Origin: Frigoribacterium sp. CFBP 13712
Lineage (GTDB): Bacteria > Actinomycetota > Actinomycetes > Actinomycetales > Microbacteriaceae
Direction: 5' to 3'
NCBI RefSeq assembly: GCF_014842255.1
Contig: NZ_JACYVH010000004.1
Span: 98,399-162,398, forward strand
Length of the DNA: 64,000 nt
This document shows, one piece after another, positions 9,874 to 18,971 of this stretch. The position numbers were made by a program, and so were the translations under genes. The notes beneath the pieces were generated by a model. That model was not told the DNA's origin. It saw nothing but the letters and a program-made list of their open reading frames with translations, and searched no databases. Numbering within the stretch: position 1 is the stretch's first letter; each line of letters begins with the position of its first letter.

Positions 9874-11865
9874 CTAGCTGACGTGCACGTCGGGGCGGCG
9901 CGAGCGGTGCGGCTCGGCCTGGCGCAGGACCTCGCGGGTGACGGGTGCGACCTCGCCGGCGCCCGTCACCAGGAACCTCCCCATGTTCGACAACGGGCTG
10001 CCCTCGGTCCACTCGAAGTAGATGTCGGGCACGACGCCCGTCTCGTCGCGGATCGCCAGCAGCACCGACGCGATCGTGTTCGGCACCGCGCCGCTCGTCA
10101 CACGCAGCACCCGGTACCCGTGCACGACGCAGCCGGTGACGACGAGGTCCTCCTCGAAGTCCGACGAGTCGCCGGGGTGCACCTCCAGGAAGATGACCGG
10201 CGAGCGCTGCGGGATGCCGCTGTACCGCCGCTCAGCGCTGAGCTTCTTCTTGTAGATCTCGGCGACCTCTCGCCCCGGCTCGTGCGCGATCACGCGGATC
10301 GACCCGTACTCGTCGGCGTCCTCGCGCACGTACCCGAGCGCGGTGTCGTCGAACGAGATCGAAGTCGCCCGCAGCTGGAACGACCGGCGCACCCGCGAGA
10401 ACAGCGACACGGCCATGATGCCCACGATGAAGATCGCCGCGATCTTGACGCCGTCGGGCCGCTCGACGACGTTGACGATGGTCGTGTAGACGAAGACCAG
10501 GGCGATGGCGCCGAAGCCGATCGTGCGCTTCGACTGGCGTGCGCGCCGAGCCGACAGGGTGACCGCGACGGAGGCGCTGGTGATCAGCACGAGCACCCCC
10601 GTCGCGTAGGCCCCGCCCTGGGCGTCGACGTCGGCGTCGAACACGATGGTGATGATGAACGCCACGACGGTGAAGACGAGCACGAGCGGGCGCACCGCGC
10701 GCGCCCACTGCGGCGCCATGCCGTAGCGGGGCAGGTACCTCGGCACGAGGTTCAGCAGGCCGGCCATGGCCGAGGCCCCGGCGAACCACAGGATGCAGAT
10801 GGTGCTGATGTCGTAGATCGTGCCGAAGCCGTTACCGAGGTACTCGTGCGCGAGGTAGGCCAGTGCGCGGCCGTTCGCCGCGCCTCCTGCCTGGAACTGC
10901 TCTTGAGGGATCAGCAGGGTCGTGACGAAGCTCGACAGGATGAGGAACGAGCTCATGATGATCGCCGCGGTGGTCAGCAGGCGGCGGGCGCCGCGGATGC
11001 GACCTGTGGGTCGCTCGGCGGTGTCGGTCGCGTCGCCGGTGATCTGCGGCATGACGGCGACGCCGGTCTCGAATCCGGAGAGGCCGAGCGCGAGCTTCGG
11101 GAACACGATCAACGCGATCCCTACCATCACCAGAGGGTTGCCGTGCTGCACCGTGAGCGCCTGCCACCAGTTGCCGATCACGACGGTGTTCTCGGCGACA
11201 TGGAAGATCGACACCGCGATGACGACGAGGTTCAGCGTCAGGAACACCCCGACGAGCACCACGGCGATGCCGATCGCCTCCTTGAACCCGCGGAGGAACA
11301 CGGCGGCCAGCAGCGCGATCAGGAACAGCGTGATCGGCACCTCCGCCCCGTGGAACCACTCGGGCGTGAACGGGTTCTCGACGGCGTGGGCGGTCGCGTC
11401 GGCAGCCGACAGCGTGATGGTGATCATGAAGTCCGTCGCCGCGAAGCCCAGCAGCACCAGCACGAACAGCTTGCCGCCCCACCAGGGCAGCAGCCGCTCG
11501 AGCATCGCGATCGAGCCCTCGCCGCGGGGGCTCTCGCGGGCGACCCGGCGATAGACGGGCAGCGCGCCGAGCAGCGTGAGCGCGATGAGCACGATGGTCG
11601 CCAACGGCGACAGCAGACCGGCGGCGACCGCGGCGATGGCGGGCTGGTATCCGAGGGTCGAGAAGTAGTCGACGCCGGTCAGGCACATGACGCGCCACCA
11701 CGAATGCGTCTTCTCGACCTTCTCGGCGTGGGGCCCCTGGTGGGCGCCCGAGTTCTCGGTCAGCCCGTCGAGCAGCCAGTTCCGGAGGCGCGAGTCATCC
11801 GGTCGCGTCGGCTGCGGTTCGAGCGCATCGCCGTCGCGACCGCTTCTCTCAGACACTGTGGACAC
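9874..11865 (-). CDS. APC-superfamily permease, probable potassium/amino acid transporter
   Basis: 663 residues with about 12 hydrophobic segments and a cytoplasmic C-terminal domain of roughly 190 residues. The segment [16 protein letters not shown] sits in transmembrane helix 1, as in the KUP/KimA-like branch of the APC superfamily; such proteins are often annotated as amino acid permeases. It lies directly downstream of kdpE and kdpD on the same strand, with a 99-nt gap, which suggests it is their target and carries K+. That assignment is inference. Start at GTG 11865 is chosen for GGAGGGT 5 nt upstream; a GTG at 11913 is also in frame. Confidence 0.82.
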   Translation of the reverse strand: MSTVSERSGRDGDALEPQPTRPDDSRLRNWLLDGLTENSGAHQGPHAEKVEKTHSWWRVMCLTGVDYFSTLGYQPAIAAVAAGLLSPLATIVLIALTLLGALPVYRRVARESPRGEGSIAMLERLLPWWGGKLFVLVLLGFAATDFMITITLSAADATAHAVENPFTPEWFHGAEVPITLFLIALLAAVFLRGFKEAIGIAVVLVGVFLTLNLVVIAVSIFHVAENTVVIGNWWQALTVQHGNPLVMVGIALIVFPKLALGLSGFETGVAVMPQITGDATDTAERPTGRIRGARRLLTTAAIIMSSFLILSSFVTTLLIPQEQFQAGGAANGRALAYLAHEYLGNGFGTIYDISTICILWFAGASAMAGLLNLVPRYLPRYGMAPQWARAVRPLVLVFTVVAFIITIVFDADVDAQGGAYATGVLVLITSASVAVTLSARRARQSKRTIGFGAIALVFVYTTIVNVVERPDGVKIAAIFIVGIMAVSLFSRVRRSFQLRATSISFDDTALGYVREDADEYGSIRVIAHEPGREVAEIYKKKLSAERRYSGIPQRSPVIFLEVHPGDSSDFEEDLVVTGCVVHGYRVLRVTSGAVPNTIASVLLAIRDETGVVPDIYFEWTEGSPLSNMGRFLVTGAGEVAPVTREVLRQAEPHRSRRPDVHVS

Positions 11866-11964
11866 GGCGGACCCTCCGATCGCACGCTCCGAGGCCGAAG
11901 CACGCGTGATCACACGTTAGGCGTGCGATCGGCTGCTCAGAGGGGCTCGAGCGTAGGGATTCCG

Positions 11965-12663
11965 TTAGGACTGCGGTTCGTCGGGTTCGAAGCGGTAGCC
12001 CATGCCGAGCACGGTCACGAGGTAGCGGGGCGACGCGGGCACGGGCTCGAGCTTCTTGCGCAGCTGGGCGAAGTAGAGGCGGAGGTAGCCGGTGTCCTTC
12101 GCGTGGAACGGGCCCCAGACCTGCGTGAGGATCGTCTCGCGCGTGATCAGCTTGCCCGGGCTGTGCAGCAGCAGCTCGACGATCTTCCACTCGGTCGGGG
12201 TGAGCCGCACCGGCTCGCGGTTCGCGCCCCGCTCGACGGTCTTCGCCGACAGGTCGACGCGCACGTCGCCGAACGTCGTCACCGGATGCTCGTCGTCGGC
12301 TCCGCTCGGCAGCCGCCGGGTCTGCGCCCGGATGCGCGCCAGCAGCTCCTCCATGGCGAACGGCTTCGTCACGTAGTCGTCGGCTCCGGCGTCGAGCGCC
12401 TCGACCTTGTCGGCCGCGTCGGTGCGACCCGAGACGACGAGGATCGGCACGGTCGACCAGCCGCGCAGCCCCGCGATGACCTCGACGCCGTCGAGACGGG
12501 GCATCCCGAGGTCGAGCATCACGAGATCGGGGTGCTCGGTGGCGGCCAGGTCGAGGGCCGTCCGGCCGTCGCCCGCGGTGACGATCTCGTAGCCGCGCGC
12601 GCCGAGGGTGACCTTCAGCGCCCGCAGGATCTGCGGGTCGTCGTCGGCGATCAGGATCTTCAC
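11965..12663 (-). CDS. kdpE: KdpE-like response regulator (OmpR/PhoB family)
   Basis: 232 residues. Receiver domain with acidic pocket D7-D9, phospho-acceptor D51 (VMLDLGMP) and K100 (YVTKPF), then an OmpR-type winged helix (LTPTEWKIVELLL, LRLYFAQLRKKLEP). With KdpD it forms the potassium-limitation two-component system. The GTG start overlaps the kdpD stop (GTGA), with GAGGAGG upstream, so the two are translationally coupled. No kdpFABC pump is nearby; the downstream APC permease is the likely regulated gene. Confidence 0.9.
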   Translation of the reverse strand: MKILIADDDPQILRALKVTLGARGYEIVTAGDGRTALDLAATEHPDLVMLDLGMPRLDGVEVIAGLRGWSTVPILVVSGRTDAADKVEALDAGADDYVTKPFAMEELLARIRAQTRRLPSGADDEHPVTTFGDVRVDLSAKTVERGANREPVRLTPTEWKIVELLLHSPGKLITRETILTQVWGPFHAKDTGYLRLYFAQLRKKLEPVPASPRYLVTVLGMGYRFEPDEPQS

Positions 12664-15224
12664 GGTGCCTCCTCGCCGACCGTAGCCGATGCGGTCGACC
12701 CGACCCGCGCCTCCGGCGTAGGGATTCCGTGAGGATGCGCGACGGAGACCGCGGCGAGCGACACCACCATGGTCAGACCGCCGCCCGGGGTGTCGTCGAG
12801 CGACAGCGTGCCGCCCATCGCCTCGACGAAGCCCTTGCTGAGCGCGAGACCGAGACCGAGACCCGCGGCGTTGTCGGTGTCGCCGAGTCGCTGGAACGCC
12901 ACCATGATCTCGTCGCGCCGATCGGCCGGCACACCCGGCCCACGGTCGACGACCCGGATCTCGACGCGGCCGCCGAAGACGCTCGACGAGATCCGCACCC
13001 GCTCGCCCGCAGGCGAGTAGCGCAGCGCGTTGTCGAGCAGGTTGACCAGCACGCGCTGCAGCAGCACGGTGTCGGCGCGCACCGGCGGCACCGCGACACG
13101 GAGCGAGAGCTCGACGTCGACGGGGCCGAGCCCCAGCTCGTCGAGGGCGCCCATCACGACCTCGTCGACGTCGACGTCGGCCGGGGTGACGGCCAGAGCG
13201 CCCGCCTGCACCCGACTGACGTCGAGCAGGTTCGTCACGAGGGTCGAGAGCGAGTCGAGACTCTCGTGCGCGGTCGACAGCAGCTCGTCGCGGTCGGCGT
13301 CGCTCCAGCGCACGTCGCTCTGACGCAGCCCGCTGACGGCCGCCGTCGCCGCGGCGAGCGGTCGGCGCAGGTCGTGTCCGACGGCCGCGAGCAGGGCGCT
13401 GCGCATCCGGTCGACCTCGGCGAGCGGCCCGACCTCGCCGGCCGTTCGGCTGAGGGCGGAGTGCTCGAGCGCCGCCTCGACCTGCGCCGCGACCACGCCG
13501 AGCAGACGCCGGTCGGCCGCGGTGACGTCGCCGGTCACCTCGAGAGCGGTCCCGTCGCCCACCGGGAGGCGCGTGACCGGGCCGACCACCGCCTCCTGCC
13601 CGGTGCTCTGCAGCTCCCGCTCCCCCGAGCCCGAGTCGGTCACGATGCGCACACGGCTGAGCCCGAAGGCCTCGCGGGTGCGCGTGATGACCGCCTGCAG
13701 CGCCCCCTCGCCGCGGATCACGCTGCCAGCGATCGTCGCCAGCAGCTCGGTCTCGGCGAGGGCACGGGCCGCCGCCCGCGATCGCCGCGCGGCCTGGTCG
13801 ACGACCCAGCTGACCAGCGTCGCATTGACGAGATAGAGCACGACCGCCAGCAGATGCAGCGGTTGAGCGATGGTCAGGCTGTAGATCGGGGCGATGAAGT
13901 AGACGTCGAGGATGATGCCCGACAGCAGCCCCGCGAACAGCGCCGGCCAGAGACCGCCGGTCACCGCGACGACGAGCACGAGCAGCTGGAGGAGGAGGAC
14001 GTCGCCGGCGATGCCGTCCTCCGTCCGGTTGTTCGTCAGCAGCCAGGTGAGCAGCGGCCCTCCCGCGAGAGCGAGCACGAAACCGGCGATCACCCGGCGG
14101 GGCGAGAGGGCGCCGCCGAGCCGCGGCAGGCGCGATCGACCGCCCGCAGCCGAGTGGGTGACGATGTGCACGTCGATCCGACCCGACTCGCGGATCACCG
14201 TCGCCCCGATGCCGGGGCCGGTGAGCGCCGTGGCGAGACGCCCGCGACGACTGACCCCGATCACGAGCTGCGACGCGTTCGACGCCCGGGCGAAGTCGAC
14301 GAGGGCGCGCGGCACGTCCGAGCCGACGACCTGGTGGTACGTGCCCCCGGCCTTCTCGACCAGGGCGCGTTGGGCCGCGAGGGCGCCGGGCTCGCCCTGC
14401 GCCAGGCCGTCCGGGCTGCTGACGTGCACGGCGATCAGCTCGCCGCCCGACGACCTCGCGGCGACGCGCGCGGCCCGCCGGATGAGCGTCTCGCCCTCGG
14501 GCCCGCCGGTGAGCGCGACGACGATGCGCTCGCGCGCCTCCCAGTGGCTGTCGATGCCGTGCTCGTCGCGGTAGGCCTTGAGCGCGCTGTCGACCTCGTC
14601 GGCGAGCCAGAGCAGGGCCAGCTCGCGAAGGGCCGTGAGGTTGCCGAGCCGGAAGTAGTTCGACAGCGCCGCGTCGACCCGGTTCGCGGGGTAGACGTCG
14701 CCGGCCGCCAACCGGTCGCGGAGCGCCTGCGGGGCGAGGTCGACGACCTCCACCTGATCGGCGGAGCGGAGAACCGCGTCGGGCACGGTCTCGCGCTGCC
14801 GCGCACCCGTGATCTCCTCGACGACGTCGCCGAGCGACTCGATGTGCTGCACGTTGACCGTCGACACGACGTCGATGCCCGCGTCGAGCAGGGCCCGCAC
14901 GTCGTGCCAGCGCTTCTCGTTCGTCGAGCCGGGGGCGTTCGTGTGCGCGAGCTCGTCGACCAGCGCCAGCTCGGGTCGCCGCGCGAGCACCGCCTCGAGG
15001 TCCATCTCGTCGAGCACGACGCCCCGGTACGTCCGCACGCTGCGCGGGACCACCTCGAGGTCGCGGATCATGGCCTGCGTCGCCGCACGCCCGTGGGTCT
15101 CGACGACGGCCACGACCACGTCCCTGCCCTCGGCGGCGAGCCGCGCGCCCTCCTCGAGCATCGTGTACGTCTTGCCCACCCCGGGCGCGGCCCCGAGCAG
15201 CACCCTCAACCGACCGTGCGTCAT
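12660..15224 (-). CDS. kdpD: Sensor histidine kinase KdpD
   Basis: 854 residues with the full KdpD architecture: N-terminal KdpD domain with Walker A GAAPGVGKT (11-19) and VDELAHTN (about 98-105), a universal-stress-protein-like domain (about 240-360), four membrane helices (about 385-475), a GAF-like linker, and a kinase core with phospho-acceptor H near 616 (AVGHDLRRPL) and GLGLGLALSKG. KdpD senses low K+ or ionic stress and phosphorylates KdpE. A GATGCT box lies 6 nt before the ATG, suggesting a leaderless start. The kdpE start overlaps its stop. Confidence 0.93.
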   Translation of the reverse strand: MTHGRLRVLLGAAPGVGKTYTMLEEGARLAAEGRDVVVAVVETHGRAATQAMIRDLEVVPRSVRTYRGVVLDEMDLEAVLARRPELALVDELAHTNAPGSTNEKRWHDVRALLDAGIDVVSTVNVQHIESLGDVVEEITGARQRETVPDAVLRSADQVEVVDLAPQALRDRLAAGDVYPANRVDAALSNYFRLGNLTALRELALLWLADEVDSALKAYRDEHGIDSHWEARERIVVALTGGPEGETLIRRAARVAARSSGGELIAVHVSSPDGLAQGEPGALAAQRALVEKAGGTYHQVVGSDVPRALVDFARASNASQLVIGVSRRGRLATALTGPGIGATVIRESGRIDVHIVTHSAAGGRSRLPRLGGALSPRRVIAGFVLALAGGPLLTWLLTNNRTEDGIAGDVLLLQLLVLVVAVTGGLWPALFAGLLSGIILDVYFIAPIYSLTIAQPLHLLAVVLYLVNATLVSWVVDQAARRSRAAARALAETELLATIAGSVIRGEGALQAVITRTREAFGLSRVRIVTDSGSGERELQSTGQEAVVGPVTRLPVGDGTALEVTGDVTAADRRLLGVVAAQVEAALEHSALSRTAGEVGPLAEVDRMRSALLAAVGHDLRRPLAAATAAVSGLRQSDVRWSDADRDELLSTAHESLDSLSTLVTNLLDVSRVQAGALAVTPADVDVDEVVMGALDELGLGPVDVELSLRVAVPPVRADTVLLQRVLVNLLDNALRYSPAGERVRISSSVFGGRVEIRVVDRGPGVPADRRDEIMVAFQRLGDTDNAAGLGLGLALSKGFVEAMGGTLSLDDTPGGGLTMVVSLAAVSVAHPHGIPTPEARVGSTASATVGEEAP

Positions 15225-15362
15225 GCGGCCAGCATCGCACCTCCGGCGGTGCGGGCGGTGCGGGCCGGTGCGGGCTGCGATCAGCGCAGCGCAGGCATCG
15301 CGGGGGAAAAGCGAAGGACCCCGTGAACTGATCTGGCGAGATCACAACTCAACGGGGTCCAG

Positions 15363-15452
15363 CGGAGCCGGTGGGATTTGAACCCACGGTTCCCACAAAG
15401 GGAACTCCACCTTAGCAGGGTGGTGCACTAGGCCGAACTATGCGACGGCTCC
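15363..15452 (-). tRNA. tRNA-Ser (anticodon GCU)
   Basis: About 90 nt. Acceptor stem GGAGCCG/CGGCTCC, anticodon loop CTGCTAA giving anticodon GCU (reads AGC/AGU), a long variable arm (GAGTTCCCTTTGTGGGAAC) as in class II serine tRNAs, and T arm GTGGGTTCAAATCCCAC. The 3' CCA is not encoded. A TATGCT box at 15485-15490 could be its -10 element. Confidence 0.95.
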
Positions 15453-15594
15453 ATCACGCGCCGCAGAGCGAACGCGCTTCGGAAAGCATACCCGGAGTCG
15501 GAGTGGATGCCGAACCGCGCCTCCTCGGCGATGTCACGGCACCCGCGGCGGTGGATTCACCCGTCTATTCCCCGTTCCGACGGGTGCATCGATT

Positions 15595-15623
15595 TTGTCC
15601 CCCCAACGGCGGACCAATAAAGT
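15595..15623 (+). promoter_or_regulatory. Candidate sigma-70-type promoter of a small RNA
   Basis: TTGTCC (15595-15600) and TAAAGT (15618-15623) are separated by exactly 17 nt, in an unusually AT-rich patch for this DNA. Transcription would begin near 15630. Confidence 0.5.
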
Positions 15624-15629
15624 ACCCCT

Positions 15630-15750
15630 TGCTGCCTTGCGGTGCCGCACCTGATCCCGGCACCGCAGGGCTTCATGTGTGCCGGTTCGGGCCGCCGCAT
15701 GAATCCCCGATCGCCCCGCCGAGCTGGTTACTCGTCGGGGCGATCTCTTC
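15630..15750 (+). ncRNA. Candidate small structured RNA, about 120 nt
   Basis: Downstream of the predicted promoter come three possible stem-loops: a 14-bp stem (GCCTTGCGGTGCCG with CGGCACCGCAGGGC) closing on the 10-nt loop CACCTGATCC; a short TTCATG/CATGAA stem; and a terminal stem (15709-15745) followed by TCTTCTCC. No reading frame of note runs through it. The exposed loop is pyrimidine-rich. The minus strand could instead use the last hairpin as a terminator for the alpha-glucosidase. No known RNA family is recognised. Confidence 0.4.
15709..15745. terminator. Hairpin terminator
   Basis: GATCGCCCCGCCGAG pairs with CTCGTCGGGGCGATC with one mismatch around a 7-nt loop. On the plus strand TCTTCT follows. 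On the minus strand it lies about 70 nt after the stop of the alpha-glucosidase, so it may serve both directions. Confidence 0.6.
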
Positions 15751-15769
15751 TCCGCACCGGAGGCCCACC

Positions 15770-15814
15770 GAGGAGGCGCGGGTCGAGGAGGCGCGGGTCG
15801 AGGAGGCGCGGGTC
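15770..15814. repeat. Three perfect tandem copies of the abundant 15-bp motif
   Basis: GAGGAGGCGCGGGTC is repeated at 15770, 15785 and 15800 with no gaps, ending 2 nt before the stop codon of the alpha-glucosidase gene. Confidence 0.9.
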
Positions 15815-15816
15815 GC

Positions 15817-17541
15817 CTACGCCCGCAGCCAGACCGCCGTCTCGCCCGGCAGCACCGCGTCGGCACCGCTGCCAGGGCCCTCGCCGGCGTCACCCAGCGG
15901 GCCGCTCGCGACGAGCACCTCGCCGGTCGGCATCGCCACAGGGGTCGGGCCGAAGTTGCAGACGACGTGCCAGCCGCCGGGGCGGGAGAAGTGCAGCACC
16001 TGAGGCTCCGCACCGGCCACGGCACCGGTGTCGGCCACCGCCTCCCAGGTCAGGGTCTCGTCGGTCTGCAGCTCGCGCCGCGCCGCGAGCGCCGCGCGGT
16101 AGAGAGACAGGGTCGAGGTCGGGTCGCCCTCCTCGGCCTCGACCGAGAAGTCGCGGAACCACGTCGGCTGCGGCAGGTGCGCCGGGCCGGGGCCGAAGCC
16201 GAACGACTCGCCCGTGCGCTCCCACGGCAGCGGCACGCGGCAGCCGTCGCGACCGACGTCGACGCCCGGGTTGCGGAAGAACGCCGGGTCCTGGCGCTGC
16301 GACTCGGGGATGTCGCCGACCTCGGGCAGCCCGAGCTCCTCGCCCTGGTAGACGTAGGCCGAGCCCGGCAGACCGAGCATGAAGAGCGACGCCGCCCGCG
16401 CGCGCCGCAGACCGCGCTCGGCGTCGACCTCGGAGGCGTCGCCTCCGGCGAGCAGCCACTCGGCGCCCTGCTTGATCTCGCGCCCGGCGAGGGGCGGCAG
16501 ACCGTAACGGGTCGGGTGACGCACCACGTCGTGGTTCGAGAACACCCACGTGGTCGACGACCCCGACTCGTCGGCCGCCTTGAGGTTGTACGTGATGATG
16601 TCGTGGAACGCCGTGGCGTCGAAGTCGGCCTCGAGCAGGTCGAAGTTGAACGCCTGGCCGAGACCCTCGGCGCTGGCGTAGCGGGCGCGACGCGACGGCT
16701 CGACCCAGGCCTCGGCCACGGCCGTGCGGGGCGGATCGTACGAGTCGAAGACCTCGCGCCACGTGGCGTAGATCTCGTGCACCTCGTCGCGATCCCACAC
16801 CGGGTGGTCGCCGTCGGCCTTCGGCAGGGCGTCGAGCTCGGCCTTCGAGGGCAGCACCTCGGGCAGGCTCTTGGCGAGACCGTGGGCGACGTCGACACGG
16901 AACCCGTCGACACCGCGATCCGACCAGAACCGCAGCGTCGTCAGGAAGTCCTCGCGCACCTCCTCGTTGTCCCAGTCCCAGTCGGGCTGTTCGCTCGCGA
17001 ACGAGTGCAGGTACCACTGACCGTCGGCGACGCGGGTCCAGGCCGGGCCGCCGAAGATCGAGGTCCAGTCCGACGGCGGCAGCTCGCCGTCCTCGCCGAG
17101 ACCGTCGCGGAAGATGTAGCGGGCACGGGCCGGCGAGCCGGCGGGCGCCGCCAGGGCCTCCTGGAACCAGACGTGCCGGTCGGAGGAGTGGTTCGGCACG
17201 AGGTCGACGATCACCTTGATGCCGGCGCCGTGCAGCGCCGTGATCATCTCGTCGAACTGCGCGAGGGTGCCGATCTTCGGATCGACGTCGCGGTAGTCGT
17301 CGACGTCGTAGCCGCCGTCGGCGAGGGCAGACGGATAGAACGGGCTGAGCCAGACCGCGTCGACGCCGAGCGTCGTCAGATACGGCACGCGAGCGGTGAT
17401 GCCGGGCAGGTCGCCGATGCCGTCGCCGTTCGAGTCGGCGAAGCTGCGCGGGTAGATCTGGTAGACGGCTGCCTGGCGCCACCAGGTCGGGTCGTCGGTC
17501 AGCAGCTCGGTCGTGGGCGTGGTCTGGAGCGTGTCGGTCAT
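15817..17541 (-). CDS. GH13 alpha-glucosidase (oligo-1,6-glucosidase/maltase type)
   Basis: 574 residues. It opens with WWRQAAVYQIYPRSFADSNG, the classic N-terminus of GH13 subfamily alpha-glucosidases. Catalytic residues: nucleophile in GFRVDVA (about D217), acid/base in AVAEAWVE (about E277) and transition-state acid in FSNHDVVR (about D338). It hydrolyses terminal alpha-glucosidic bonds of maltose, isomaltose or sucrose-like substrates in the cytoplasm; specificity is not fixed by sequence. Start at 17541. AAAGGA is about 13 nt upstream, rather far. No linked sugar transporter or LacI regulator is present. Confidence 0.9.
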   Translation of the reverse strand: MTDTLQTTPTTELLTDDPTWWRQAAVYQIYPRSFADSNGDGIGDLPGITARVPYLTTLGVDAVWLSPFYPSALADGGYDVDDYRDVDPKIGTLAQFDEMITALHGAGIKVIVDLVPNHSSDRHVWFQEALAAPAGSPARARYIFRDGLGEDGELPPSDWTSIFGGPAWTRVADGQWYLHSFASEQPDWDWDNEEVREDFLTTLRFWSDRGVDGFRVDVAHGLAKSLPEVLPSKAELDALPKADGDHPVWDRDEVHEIYATWREVFDSYDPPRTAVAEAWVEPSRRARYASAEGLGQAFNFDLLEADFDATAFHDIITYNLKAADESGSSTTWVFSNHDVVRHPTRYGLPPLAGREIKQGAEWLLAGGDASEVDAERGLRRARAASLFMLGLPGSAYVYQGEELGLPEVGDIPESQRQDPAFFRNPGVDVGRDGCRVPLPWERTGESFGFGPGPAHLPQPTWFRDFSVEAEEGDPTSTLSLYRAALAARRELQTDETLTWEAVADTGAVAGAEPQVLHFSRPGGWHVVCNFGPTPVAMPTGEVLVASGPLGDAGEGPGSGADAVLPGETAVWLRA

Positions 17542-17795
17542 CGTGGAGCGGCGTCCTTTCGTGGGTGGAGCGGTGGGCGCGGGCACGCCGTCGTATCCCG
17601 GTTCGCGAACGCGGCGTCGGTGCCGCGGTCCGAGTCGTCCAGGTGTCTGGATTGAGACTCTAGATCGCCGCCCTGGCGGTCGCCGACACGGGCGCGGGCG
17701 TTGGCGCTGGCGTGGGCCGGCCGACTCGACTCCGCGCGGCACGGCGCCGTGCGGCTCGACACCAGGCGGTGCTACCCGGGGCAGGCTCGCCGAGC
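17542..17795. other. Intergenic region between alpha-glucosidase and TetR gene
   Basis: 254 nt that must hold the alpha-glucosidase promoter. CTAGAGTCTCAATCCAGAC around 17640-17665 is the only AT-rich patch. No convincing gene, riboswitch or terminator is seen. Confidence 0.3.
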
Positions 17796-18440
17796 TCAGC
17801 CGGGGAGGCGCCGGCCGAGAGCGTCGGACACGGCCCGGTCGAGCACGGCGCGTTGTCGCGCCGGAGGCCATCGCTCGGGATCGCCCGCCGCCAACGACGA
17901 CACTCCCTCGACCGCTGCGGCGAGCGCGGCAGCCCGCACGGTGACGTCCCCTGCGGCGCCGTCTTCGGTGGCGCCGGATTCGGTGGCGTCGACTTCGGTG
18001 GCACGAGCCTCGTCGGCCGCCGTCAGCAGTCGCGCCAGCCGGTCGGCGAAGGCCCCGCTGTTGTCCGCGTGGCGCTCGACCAGCACTGGGTCGCTGAGCG
18101 CGGCGGCCAGGAACCCGATCCAGACGCGGGCCTCGGCGAGGGTCGCCTCCTCGGTCGGCAGTGCCGCTGCGACCACGGCCCGCAGCGCCGCCGCCGGGTC
18201 GCTCGCGTCGGACTCGACCCTGTCGGCGCGGAGCCTGGTGCGTTCGTGCAGCACATCGCGCGCGTGCAGCAGGAGGGCCTGCTTGTTCGGGAACGTGTGG
18301 AGGACGAGCCCCGTCGTGCACCCGGCCCTCTCGGCGACCGCCCGCAGCGTGAGGCCCACGGGCCCCCGGTCGGCGAGCGTCGTGAAGACGGCCTCGGACA
18401 GGCGGAGGCGGGTCGCGTCGGTGTCTCGGGTGCGAGGCAT
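17796..18440 (-). CDS. TetR/AcrR family transcriptional regulator
   Basis: 214 residues with a TetR N-terminal helix-turn-helix (LRLSEAVFTTLADRGPVGLT, then AGCTTGLVLHTFPNKQALLL, about residues 11-60) and a variable ligand-binding C-terminal region. It is divergent from a GNAT acetyltransferase across 51 nt that contain nested inverted repeats of GTAAC. Its start lies 7 nt from TACGCT, so the mRNA is probably leaderless and the operator overlaps the -10 box, as expected for autorepression. The ligand is unknown. Confidence 0.88.
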   Translation of the reverse strand: MPRTRDTDATRLRLSEAVFTTLADRGPVGLTLRAVAERAGCTTGLVLHTFPNKQALLLHARDVLHERTRLRADRVESDASDPAAALRAVVAAALPTEEATLAEARVWIGFLAAALSDPVLVERHADNSGAFADRLARLLTAADEARATEVDATESGATEDGAAGDVTVRAAALAAAVEGVSSLAAGDPERWPPARQRAVLDRAVSDALGRRLPG

Positions 18441-18447
18441 GACACAC

Positions 18448-18470
18448 AGCGTAACGCCTGTTACCGTAAC
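18448..18470. promoter_or_regulatory. Divergent promoter and TetR operator
   Basis: GTAAC-GCCT-GTTAC (18451-18464) and the perfect palindrome GTTACCGTAAC (18460-18470) overlap, giving three half-sites. The minus-strand -10 box TACGCT (18448-18453) of the TetR gene lies inside. The likely regulator is the neighbouring TetR protein. Confidence 0.6.
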
Positions 18471-18491
18471 GGTCGTCACGAAAGGACGAGC

Positions 18492-18965
18492 ATGACCTGG
18501 CAGATCGAGACCATCCCCTTCGACCACCCCGAGGCCGACCAGCTGCGCCGCGCCCAACGCCGCGAGCTCGACGCCCGATACGGCAGCGACGACCACGAAC
18601 CGGGCGCGGTGCCGACCGCCTCCGACGTCCCGGTGTTCATCGTCGCCCGCGACCCCGACGGTCGGGCGGTCGCCTGCGGCGGCCTCCGCCCGCTCGACGA
18701 CGCCGTGGTCGGCCCGGACACCGTCGAGATCAAACGCATGTTCGTCGAGCGGACCGCTCGCGGCTCGGGCGTCGCGACCGCCGTGCTGCGGGCGCTCGAA
18801 GACGCCGCCCGGGGGCTCGGAGCCCGACGCGTCGTGCTCGAGACCGGCACCCTGCAACCCGACGCGATCCGCTTCTACGAGCGCGAGGGGTACGAGACCA
18901 TCCCCGGCTTCGGCCCCTACGCCGGCGCCGACCTCTCGGTCTGCTACTCCCGCGACCTGCGCTGA
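18492..18965 (+). CDS. GNAT family N-acetyltransferase
   Basis: 157 residues with the GNAT acetyl-CoA site: VEIKRMFVERTARGSGVATAV (motif A, R/Q-x-x-G-x-A form, about residues 77-97) and LETGTLQPDAIRFYEREGY (motif B). Acceptor unknown. AAAGGA lies 7 nt before the ATG. Divergent from, and probably controlled by, the TetR regulator; such pairs often handle toxic amines or antibiotics, which is inference. Confidence 0.88.
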   Translation: MTWQIETIPFDHPEADQLRRAQRRELDARYGSDDHEPGAVPTASDVPVFIVARDPDGRAVACGGLRPLDDAVVGPDTVEIKRMFVERTARGSGVATAVLRALEDAARGLGARRVVLETGTLQPDAIRFYEREGYETIPGFGPYAGADLSVCYSRDLR

Positions 18966-18971
18966 TCCCGC

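Noticed and set aside
9673-12732. Plus-strand frame running from the hairpin repeat through the permease region
   Set aside because: It reads through simple repeats and then opposite two recognised genes; composition is that of an antisense shadow.
15222-15240. Four-codon upstream ORF with a good GGAGG site overlapping the kdpD start
   Set aside because: Such a short frame can arise by chance and the GATGCT box 6 nt before kdpD argues for a leaderless start that would exclude it.
12729-15326. Very long open frame on the plus strand opposite kdpD
   Set aside because: Its translation is Arg/Gly/Asp/His-rich with no domain, the usual shadow of GC-rich coding DNA. KdpD on the minus strand has a full domain order.
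15620-15690. Possible SRP (4.5S) RNA on the minus strand next to tRNA-Ser
   Set aside because: TCAGGTGCGG and AGGCAGCA recall the SRP core, but the same bases form a perfect 14-bp hairpin and the required long outer helix cannot be drawn.
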